Both the position numbers and the translations under genes were made by a program. The notes under the pieces were generated by a model. The model worked only from the letters and a program-made list of their open reading frames with translations. It was not told the origin of the DNA and made no database searches. From Helicostylum pulchrum (lineage: Eukaryota > Mucoromycota > Mucoromycetes > Mucorales > Mucoraceae): DNA of 23,678 nucleotides. Shown here one piece after another: positions 16,299 through 23,678 of the stretch (positions within the stretch are counted from its first letter, which is position 1; every line of letters begins with the position of its first letter). Where the stretch lies: contig JAIXMO010000116.1 of the NCBI GenBank assembly GCA_025677825.1, positions 1 to 23,678 of the forward strand, read 5' to 3'.

Positions 16299-18124
16299 AA
16301 ATGATAATGACCCGTTTCTAATAATTCGCTCTTATTGTTATATCGTCTATCAGCTTCAATGACATCTTGAGTGGAATCATGATCATCATATGAAGTTGGT
16401 AAACCATAAATGCCCATGCCTAATGATGACATATAATCAGTACCAATGCTTATCGAAAATTCGTTATTATCATCGGTTAAATTCATTACTTCAAATTCTT
16501 TTTTTAGAGTTTTACTATTACAGCTAACTGTTAAAGTACAAGTTCCGATCCTTTTGGTATACACATCATTATCCGCTAATTTTATAAAATATTTGTATTG
16601 ATTACTCTTATTAACTAGGTTTTTATTGATATGTTTTATATAATTTATATTTATTTTATTTTCTTTACAGAATTTCACGTCTACTGAACTGAAAACAGCG
16701 CCACAATCAAGTAAAGCAGTCGTTCTATAAGAATTATTAATTAAAATAGGAAAGGTTATGTTATTAGTCACAACTTTATTTACTCTTTTATCTTTTTTTA
16801 GTTTAGACTTACATTCAAGAGCTAGTTGAGCTAAACGATGCTCATTGTCTTCATCGTCATTACTATTGTTACCATCTTCCATAGTACTGTCTTCATCAGT
16901 AGTAGTATCTGGAGTGTCACTACGACGAGCCATTCTTGATACCTTTATTTTCTTTGCTTTCACAAAAGCTTCACAACGATGTCCCTGGAACCAAGGTTCC
17001 TTACAATAGTTACAAGGTTTGTTACTAGTGCTCGAAGCAGAAGAAGACGACGACGAAGAAGGGTATGCTTTACTAGACCTTTGATAGTCTTTACTAGCAG
17101 AAGAAAAAGATTGGGAACTGCGTTTACGTGAATGACGCTCATTGTTACCCTTATCACCAGACAAGCCAGACGAAATACCAGAAGAGGAAGAGGAAAACAA
17201 GTCGGTGTCATTGGTGGACGCAATAACCAAATCAATCATGGCTTCGATTTTACCAGGTAACTTGCTGCCATACTGAGAAGAAACTGCAACGGATGCAACA
17301 CGACGTACAGGTTCCCGAAGAGAACACCAAAAACAAAGTACAAGTTGAAGACCGTCATGAAGATCAGCTTGTCTTCTTAAGTTTTGAAACTTTGCTGCAT
17401 AAGAACGAGTAGATTCCCCAGCTTGTTGCTTCAAGCTCCAGACCTTCACCATCAATAAGAATTTACGATAGGGAGTGTCAAAGTGATCCAAGATCTTATT
17501 ACGTGCCTCAGACCAAGAAAAAGCCTTGTTTCTTAACTTCTCGTCAAACCAGGATCTTTCTTCTTTGTTCAAAGACATAGGAAGGAGTCTTTCCCAATGG
17601 TCATTCATGCTCAAAGAATGAGCTTCCAATACTGTTTGAAATTGAGTACAAAAATCATACACGGAGTCAAAGACTTCATAATTTTTTTTATACAACACAA
17701 TATCGGTTTTGAGTTGCAAGAAAGGAAGACTTGAAGGAACCAACGAAAATTTCTTGTCATCTTGCATTTTCACGGGATTATGAATAGACTTGAAGATAGA
17801 GAAAGCTGTTTTGGCATCAACATATTTTTGTTCAGCTTCTTTACAAATAGCAAAAGAATTCTTGGTGTTGTCAGAATCAGGGTTAACACGTTGGTAAGAT
17901 AAATAATGACCAAAAAGAATAGAGTACTGATTCTTCAATGTTTCCAAATTTGCTTGAGCGGTTTGAATAAGATCATCCGTGGTTTCACTAGATACAGTCA
18001 TGGAGATTTCAGAGGTAACGTCTTCCATGGGCTGATATTCAGAAAGAGGAGAACCAGTGGGAGTAGCAGATTCACCGTTATTGAGAGAAACAGGAGTATC
18101 GGTACGTTCTTGAGAGTTAGACAT
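16299..18124 (-). CDS. Element 2 Gag and protease, C-terminally interrupted
   Basis: The start is the ATG at 18124 (MSNSQERTDTPV); the in-frame GTG 18 bp upstream is less likely. The 5' leader after the LTR is only 27 nt. The protein has a Ser/Thr-rich N-terminus, a Ty3/gypsy-type Gag core (WERLLPMSL, FDTPYRKFLLMVKVWSLKQQ, GESTRSYAAKFQNL) and a Ser-rich linker. A zinc knuckle follows (CNYCKEPWFQGHRC, about residues 371-384) with unusual CX2CX7HXC spacing. After an acidic stretch comes a retropepsin-like domain with LLDCGAVFSSV (Asp about 473), i.e. DCG instead of DTG/DSG, and ISIGTDYMSSLGMGIYG. The native frame runs to GHYHF, where the ISXO2-like element is inserted; residues past that point come from the insert. 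Known: Gag forms particles and binds RNA; protease processes the polyprotein. Confidence 0.85.
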
Positions 18125-18138
18125 TTTGGTAGTAGAAT

Positions 18139-18248
18139 TCACAGTAAAAAATGTGGTAAATGGGAGTGTAGAATAAAGATATATATATAATAAAAGAGAG
18201 GGTCAAGTATAAATACTGTGAGACTGGATTAAAGTGTTTTATTATATA
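18139..18248 (-). promoter_or_regulatory. Element 2 core promoter and possible self-priming site
   Basis: In the 5' LTR, minus-strand TATATAA (18248-18242) is followed 27 bp later by TCACAGTA (18221-18214), a plausible transcription start. Just outside the LTR the leader has TACTGTGA (18146-18139), a perfect 8-nt complement, 5 nt from the LTR end. No tRNA-type TGG primer site follows the LTR. The pairing resembles self-priming of Tf1-type elements. Confidence 0.4.
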
Positions 18249-18490
18249 AAAAGAGATCTGAGGATTATAAGAATCCTGTTCTAAGGTTGTATTTATACCA
18301 TTTACCAAAGAGACACTAAGTATTTTTAGTAAGCTATATTTATTAGTGTCTTTACATTATATCATTTCATGATGTAATTTATATGATAGACTTTTAGTTT
18401 ATATTACTTAGCTTCATTTAATATACTAGTCTTTGACTATGATGTAAGTGTGTCTAGTTAGTTTTAATAATTATATCCCAGATCACGACA
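18152..18490 (-). repeat. Element 2 5' LTR
   Basis: 339 bp with no mismatch to 9391-9729 seen by eye. It is the promoter-bearing LTR for the minus-strand element and is flanked outside by the GCACT duplication (18491-18495). Confidence 0.93.
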
Positions 18491-18537
18491 GCACTTTGTC
18501 TTCAAAGCTTATTCATTCATATTTTCCCACATTATAT

Positions 18538-18585
18538 TCACTTATTTTCCTCACCATCAACTCACTTATTTTTCCCACCATCAAT
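18538..18585 (+). repeat. Two 24-bp tandem repeats in the LTR-like unit
   Basis: Units 18538-18561 and 18562-18585 both follow the pattern TCACTTATTTT(C/T)C(T/C)CACCATCAA, with two or three differences. They lie about 40 bp upstream of the TATA-like box at 18622-18640 and could be promoter elements of that LTR-like unit. Confidence 0.6.
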
Positions 18586-18736
18586 TAATGTTCCTTCAAT
18601 GTCTTATTTATATTCTGAAAAGTATATATAAGGACCCATAATTTCCATTAAATAAAAAACAATCATTTAAAGTCTGATAATCTTTCTGTTTAATTTTTTA
18701 TTTTTGATATTTATTCTTTAAATATCATAGTAATTG

Positions 18737-20368
18737 TGTATGTGTTTACGGAAGAAATTGAAAAAACCAAGTACTCGCATGAGAGCTTTATTATTTACAA
18801 TAGGAGGAAGTTTGTCCAGGTTGCAAATCTTGGAACTGTCGATTTGAAGGCCTTTATTGCTTAGTTTGAAACCAAGCAACGTCAAGGATGTAAGAAGGAA
18901 GTGACACTTGGTAGGTTGAAGAATAAGTTTAGCATTATTAAGGCGTAAGATAACCTCTGTTACTAATTTAGTGTGTTCTACTACGTCTTTAGTAAGACTT
19001 CCAATTGTGATGTCGTCAATATAACAGAAAACTGTAGGAAGGTCCATGAACAGGTTGGAAATTATTCGTTGAACAAAGGATGGAAGTGTAGCAATTCCGA
19101 AAGGACACTTTTGGAAAACATGTTGTCTACGATGTGTAGTGAACGCAGTTAAAGGTTGTGATTCTTTAGCAATAGCAAACCGTGTAAAGCAACTTTTTAA
19201 ATCAAGGACTGAAAATAGTTGACAATGAGAAAGCTGTTCGTGGATTTCATCAATTCGTGGAAGAACAAACTTGTCCGATTGACTTGGAAGTAAGCTTAGG
19301 TTTAATTGACGGCAGTCAGTGGCGACACGAACGATGTTACCGTAATTACCATGTTCATCTCGTTTTTTAACAAAGAGGATAGGATTATTGTGAGGATTAT
19401 TGGGTTCAGCGACCGCGATTGTTCCATCAGCTGTCCACGTATCGAGTTGTCGTGAAAGATCATCCTTATGTTTTAATGGTAATGGATATTGTTTACGGAA
19501 AACAACTGTGTTTTCAGGAACGACTAGTTTGAATTCAGAATTAGGTATGTTACAAACTGATGCTGGATCAATTTGTGTATTGTCGGTTAATGCCTTTTTA
19601 ATAGATTTCATAAAATCTGTACGTACAGTTTCATTACCAAAATATTCGTAGTTAGGTGTATTTGGAAGTGGATCAATAGGATCTTCAATCTTTGGTAAAG
19701 TAGAGTCATCCCAGTGTGTGACTAGACCGTTAATAGAGATATTAAGGCGTGACATAAGATCAAGGCCGATGCAAATATCAGCTTCACTGTGAATATCAAA
19801 GACTTCAAATGTATGATGTAAGGTAATAGTATTGTAGAAAACTTTTATGTTTTCAATAGAACCAACACGTTGAACAGAGTTATTTTTATGTCCCAAAGTA
19901 ATAAAAGAAGGTTTATTTAAATCAGAAATGCTATGTTTATTATTATTATTGGTAACTGGACCGAGACCGAGAGTTTTAACTAAAGATGGTTTGATAGCCG
20001 AAAAGTTAGAACCAGTATCTAAATAAGCCCAAGTTTGTTGATTCTGGATCGTGATGGGAATAAATATACTGTGAGTATGTGAAGGTATAGATGGTTCGTT
20101 ATTAATAATTATATTATTTATAGGCTTACATTGTTTGGAGATGTCGTCGTCCAACATCTCGATATCTTCATCATCCTCGACAAATGATAAAGCATCCAGA
20201 GAGGCGGCAGTAGATGAGCGCTGAGCTCGGTTAATGTTAGCAGTGATTTGCATATTCATAGCCCTTTGTGTTAGGTCACCAACAGCGGGGGTAGGCGCAG
20301 CAGGGTTGCCGTAAAACCTCATTGAGTTGTTTGAACCGGAGTTCTTACCCTTAGTGCAGGTATGACCA
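18737..20368 (-). pseudogene. Element 1 Gag end, protease and reverse transcriptase
   Basis: The frame runs from 20368 (HTCTKGKNS, perhaps the end of a Gag zinc knuckle) through the first ATG at 20322. A variable acidic linker is followed by protease with LDTGSNFSAI (Asp about 102 from that ATG) and ICIGLDLMSRL. RT covers about residues 275-490: FRKQYPLPLK, ILFVKKRDEHG, SVLDLKSCFTRFAI, PFGIATLPSFVQRI, and the YIDD active site at 434-437. It ends at FFRKHIHNY, where the LTR-like unit interrupts it; the last residues and stop (18718) are from the insert. No stop lies within the host part, so element 1 pol was probably functional before it was hit. Confidence 0.85.
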
Positions 20369-20865
20369 TACTGATATATACAAGCTATATATTCACGCCT
20401 TTTTGATTACTATTTACTTACTGCTTTGTATTTAAATGACAATTGCTAACTTGTTATTCTCATACCTAAGTTAGCGACCTGCCAATTTATGTTATAACCG
20501 ATTGTGTTACTATTTATTAAAACAACCTGACAATATCCCAAAAAGATTTATTATTTATTCTATTATTTATTCAACGTGAAACCCTTTTCACCAACATAAA
20601 TAATAAATAAAGCAACACAGACATCGTCCCGAGAGACTACAAACAAAGGGTTATACATTACGTTTTAAACCAGATTTATATCGTAACAGACTATCTTTAT
20701 GTTACTCTAAAGGACCGCACACTCTTTCAGTTTCATCTGTCATTTGAACCAATTTCTTTTAATATAAAACTACTTCATTTCAAATAATAAAATCAACCAT
20801 CTTTCATTTTGTAAAGACTTTCAAAGAGCCTTACTGTCTTCTTTTTAACATATATATCAAACAGG
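20369..20865 (+). other. Non-coding sequence that truncates element 1; possible LTR
   Basis: Begins TGATATATAC at the point where element 1 Gag homology stops, and ends before a plus-strand RT fragment. It has TATA-like and AATAAA-like stretches (20600-20612, 20760-20790) but no ORF. It could be a plus-oriented LTR of another gypsy copy; no second copy is in the window to test this. Confidence 0.3.
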
Positions 20866-21218
20866 ATGTCGTGTATATCATGACCCACGTCACATAAATG
20901 CTTTACTTAAAACAGTTGATAGAATACCTTTACCATTAATCAGTGAGGTCTTTGAAGATTTAAAAGGTGTATCTGTTTATTCAACATTTGATTTGAAATC
21001 TGCTTTTAATTCTTTAAAATTAAATCCAGCCGACTGTCATAAACTGGCGTTTACTTGGAAGGGTGTTCAATACCAACCTATTGGCACTGTCTTTGGTATT
21101 CGTCATGTAAGTTCTCAATTTCAAAGAACAATGAGCATTGTATTGGATGGTTTACCATTTGTAAGATACTTTGTTGATGACATTGTTTGCTCAAGCAATT
21201 CTGTTGAATAACATAAGC
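20866..21218 (+). pseudogene. Relic RT fragment of the element 2 family
   Basis: An open frame of about 115 codons, homologous to element 2 RT from the GYRVCHDPRHINALL block (here GCRVYHDPRH) through STFDLKSAFNSLKL to the FVDDIVC active site. It ends SNSVE then TAA, where element 2 reads SVDEHKDHL. Nucleotide similarity to 13708-14060 is high, with about a dozen mismatches by eye. Similarity ends abruptly on both sides. It is a dead fragment in the orientation opposite to element 2 and shows that more copies of this family exist in the genome. Confidence 0.85.
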
Positions 21219-22636
21219 AGCTTTGGTTACAGTGGCTAGATATGAAATTACTCTTTTCTACCATTTAATTGTCAGATGTTAAATCAACTACCTTTATTAT
21301 TTTCTTTTGATAAACTTATATTCGTCAATCATCTTTTGTTATACTTGTAATATCAATTTACATTTTCTTTTGTAATTCAATTGGTAATTTATTTGTTCTT
21401 AACTCAGATTAGCGATACCACACTTTCTCTTCTTCAACGATAATCTAATTATATTTCGTTATAGTTACCTTATCATTACAATTCGCTTCATTTACTCTAT
21501 TTGCGTCATTTACTCAAAAAAAAAGTTTTAAGCGAAACCATTAACTGTTTACCCAATTTTAAGCGAGTAGGGCGAATCTTTTACACCTCGGCGATAAAGA
21601 AATTCAACTATATTAAACATGCGACGCAACTGGACCTTAAACAATGATCTTTAGATCAAAATAAATTGAAAAGATCAAGAAACAAAAAATGAAGCTCGAT
21701 CATATTAACAGATAAATAAAACAATTCACTGAACATGGATTTAACCTAGAATTAGCTACTTTAGATTAAATATAGAACAGCCATGATCAGCATAGAATAG
21801 TTATATTCATTTGATAATATAATACAAATATCGTATGCCCTGTAAATAAAAATAACGACATTAAGATAATTAGATCTCAATTGTCAAACATGTACATATT
21901 CCAATAAATACAATTGATACAAGAATACCTTAATCTTAGAACAATAAGATTCAAATCCGGGTCATACGGTAAAGAAATTAGTTCTATTCCAGTTAATAAT
22001 AAATGCACGCATAACCAATTACTTCTGTAACGGCAAAACTTAGATAAAAAAGATGAACCGGTAACCATTAGTTGACAGGTTCATAATCTAGGATATAAGC
22101 CGTTATCCAATCACTTAGAATGGATCCACAGGAAGATGGGAGTCAATTCTTACGAGTATAACCCCTCATTCAAAAGCAGATAGAATCGGGTATAGATGGT
22201 TTAAACCTATCGAAAATGATAGCCTTTTAAAATATAATTAGGATATTCAGGATTTATATAAAAAGGACATGTAGTTTAGTTAAGAGAGTTTCTTCAGTTT
22301 TATTTTGAAATAAAAAGTACCCAAGTCTTTTATTATTAATATTATTCGTATCATTTGAAGTCAAATTCCACAATTTTTGCTAAAGTTTAATTTTTTTAAA
22401 AGTCGTTCATATTTTTTTTTTTGGATGATTCAATCCTTTTTTAAACTGTATTTTTATTTAGAACATCTTTACGCTACAGATGAATAACTTTTTAAAATTG
22501 AAAAAATTGACAAGAAAAAGGGTACGAAAATACTTTGAAAAATGAACAAAAAAAAATCTCCCCGCCTAACTTTAAGGTTTTGCCTCCTTCTACTCCGGAC
22601 GCACCTTAGCATGACCACATGGTGTGTTTGGGTATG
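21219..22636. other. Non-coding AT-rich region, possible LTR remnants
   Basis: No credible ORF. The stretch at about 22240-22320 has TTTATATAAAAAGG followed by GAAATAAAAAG, a promoter plus poly(A) layout typical of an LTR in plus orientation. I could not place its ends or find a second copy. A short palindrome, GATCTTTAGATC, is at about 21646. Confidence 0.3.
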
Positions 22637-22819
22637 TTAAGTAAGTAAAGGATCTCTTGCGATCACATTTTTTCCCATTGTAATCGGTTTAGTGGGACCT
22701 CTCTCCTTCGTATACACCACATCTAATGGCATTTTCTCTATAATCTCTTTACAGCTCTTACGATTTTCATCTGATACGATTTCGTCTAAAACAAGGCACG
22801 CCACTTGACCTTTTGTGAT
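22637..22819 (-). CDS. Candidate terminal exon of an unrecognised gene
   Basis: A minus-strand frame of 60 codons opens directly after a good acceptor, TATAG, with a CTAAC branch-like site about 17 nt upstream, and ends with TAA at 22637-22639. The peptide starts ITKGQVACLVLDEIVSDENR and ends KNVIARDPLLT. It has balanced, higher-GC, protein-like composition, unlike the AT-rich surroundings. I do not recognise it. The donor and upstream exon were not found with confidence, so it may be the last exon of a host gene or a relic. Confidence 0.35.
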   Translation of the reverse strand: MTKGQVACLVLDEIVSDENRKSCKEIIEKMPLDVVYTKERGPTKPITMGKNVIARDPLLT

Positions 22820-23678
22820 CTATAGCGTGTCACCAGGTTAGAACCTTGTACATTTTCACTTTGTTTTAATTATTTTTTTCGAAATGGCGATGGTGTACGT
22901 GGATTTTTTTTTTTTTTTTTTATCCGTTCATATTACCCCCGCTTGAAAATTAAAATACACGTTGACTTTGATAGCGTAAAACTTTCTTTTTTTTCTATAT
23001 AAAAGTTCCTAAAAAAAGTAGAAAAATATTAAGAACCTACTATATTTAAACCTGGTAGCACGTTAGCTTCATTATAATATTGAAGGGAAAAAAAAGATGA
23101 TGAAAAAGTAAGAAAAAAGAAGAAGAAAAAAAAAGATAAAAAAAAAAAAGATAAAAAAAAAACAATTCATGTCGTCGTTTATTAATCAGCTACTGGTCGT
23201 AAATGATAAATTTATACTATTATCAATTATTAGCGTATAGAGTTATTATATATTATTAAAGGTATAAAGCTGAGCAAATTCACAAGCGGTGTAAATAACT
23301 TTCAATTCAACGATATGCACTGTGCGAAAAACATTTTTTTTTGTAATTACAATAGGTTACATCTACTCCCATTTTTGTTTTTGTTTGGTAAACAAAGCTC
23401 TTCGCGACTTGTTTTAGATGTCTGATTGATTAATTTCTTTACATAGTTTGCATATAATATCCACCTTCCGGTATAAGTCAAGGCTTCTTGTTATCAAGGC
23501 ATCCGATCTTTGGGCTCATTCTTCTTACTGAAGATGTCGTTCTATTATTATTGGCTTCTTAGAGTGACACCTAAATTCTCTGAGATATCTAGCAGTTAAA
23601 TGGAATGTAGTCAGAGAATAGTTGACTATATTTAAAAAACTTTCTCCTTGATCGTTTAAAACTGAAGTTCTTGAACGA
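22820..23678. other. Non-coding right end with homopurine tract
   Basis: No ORF of note. It includes a T run at about 22903-22921 and a long A/G-rich tract at 23083-23164. It may contain introns or upstream regulatory DNA of the candidate exon on the minus strand, but I cannot define exons here. Confidence 0.4.

Larger units (their letters stand above)
9391..18490 (-). mobile_element. Element 2: complete Ty3/gypsy chromovirus
   Basis: A 9100-bp element with 339-bp LTRs at both ends, TG..CA termini and a perfect 5-bp target duplication, GCACT (9386-9390 and 18491-18495). On the minus strand it reads 5' LTR, gag-protease, RT-RNase H, integrase-chromodomain, polypurine tract, 3' LTR. About 3.5 kb of it is two later DNA transposons (11437-13082 and about 14423-16298); without them the element is about 5.6 kb, normal for gypsy. 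LTRs identical by eye imply a recent insertion, yet it already carries two insertions. Confidence 0.93.
9137..18729 (+). mobile_element. LTR-like solo unit (about 490 bp) in element 1, split by element 2
   Basis: Sequence at 9137-9390 plus 18496-18729 forms one insertion in element 1 RT, flanked by copies of AGTAATTG (9131-9138 and 18729-18736; the true duplication is probably 5-6 bp of this). It begins TGTTGTATTC. Near 18622-18640 it has a TATA-type promoter sequence, AAGTATATATAAGGACCC, then AATAAA at about 18651, so it looks like a plus-oriented LTR. The right end reads ATATCAT(A), not a clean CA, so I call it LTR-like. It has no ORF. Element 2 is inserted inside it with TSD GCACT. Confidence 0.65.
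4339..20368 (-). mobile_element. Element 1: old Ty3/gypsy chromovirus, 5'-truncated, split by nested insertions
   Basis: Minus-strand pol pieces occur in the canonical order protease, RT, RNase H, integrase, chromodomain at 20368-18737, 9136-8907, 8557-7975 and 5634-4339. They become collinear once three insertions are removed: 5635-7970, 8563-8901 and about 9137-18729. At each junction the reading frame rejoins when one target duplication is kept. The upstream end stops around 20368 within gag-like sequence (HTCTKGKNS), where unrelated plus-strand-oriented sequence begins, so most of gag and the 5' LTR are missing. This is the oldest layer of the stack. Confidence 0.8.

Noticed and set aside
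21949..21960. tRNA B-box-like GATTCAAATCC
   Set aside because: No A box, anticodon stem or acceptor stem pairs with it at tRNA spacing.
23083..23164. Homopurine A/G tract as an origin or telomere-type repeat
   Set aside because: Low-complexity A-rich sequence without a regular repeat unit; similar runs occur elsewhere in the AT-rich intergenic DNA.

Overview
The window reads as a transposon-rich, AT-rich piece of a fungal nuclear genome. I infer an early-diverging fungus, most likely Mucoromycota. The evidence is short introns (61-87 nt, GT..AG, one with a TACTAAC-type branch site), chromodomain-bearing Ty3/gypsy elements, and a Tnp2/Plavaka-type transposase gene. The genus cannot be named from sequence alone. 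No rRNA, tRNA, CRISPR array or bacterial operon was seen.

Layout. (1) 1-3000: a minus-strand, spliced, decayed Tnp2/Plavaka-like (CACTA-group) transposase gene that runs off the left edge, divergent from an intact-looking three-exon gene of unknown function (1995-2995). (2) 3000-4338: gene-free DNA with an array of TCAC(TG/CA)GTGA-type motifs. (3) About 4339-20368: one old minus-strand Ty3/gypsy chromovirus (element 1), broken into pieces by nested insertions. (4) 20369-23678: mostly non-coding, with a plus-strand fragment of a second gypsy reverse transcriptase and one candidate terminal exon.

Insertions into element 1. (a) 5635-7970 is an element with 249-bp direct terminal repeats and a 4-bp target duplication. 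It encodes an IS5/PIF-Harbinger-like DDE transposase fused to a C-terminal chromodomain. (b) 8563-8901 is a solo LTR of the element 2 family with TSD ATGGT. (c) About 9137-18729 is an LTR-like unit of roughly 490 bp, itself split by element 2. Element 2 (9391-18490) is a complete gypsy chromovirus with two 339-bp LTRs that look identical by eye and TSD GCACT. Inside element 2 sit a Tc1/mariner element (11437-13082, TA duplication, 216-bp TIRs) and an ISXO2/Merlin-like element (about 14423-16298) with two plus-strand genes. Nesting is four levels deep.

For the cleanly bounded insertions, removing the insert with one TSD copy rejoins the interrupted reading frame. That independently supports the boundaries. 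The most unusual object is the direct-repeat-flanked DDE transposase with a chromodomain. Second is the ISXO2-type element carrying an accessory gene with a duplicated acidic module.
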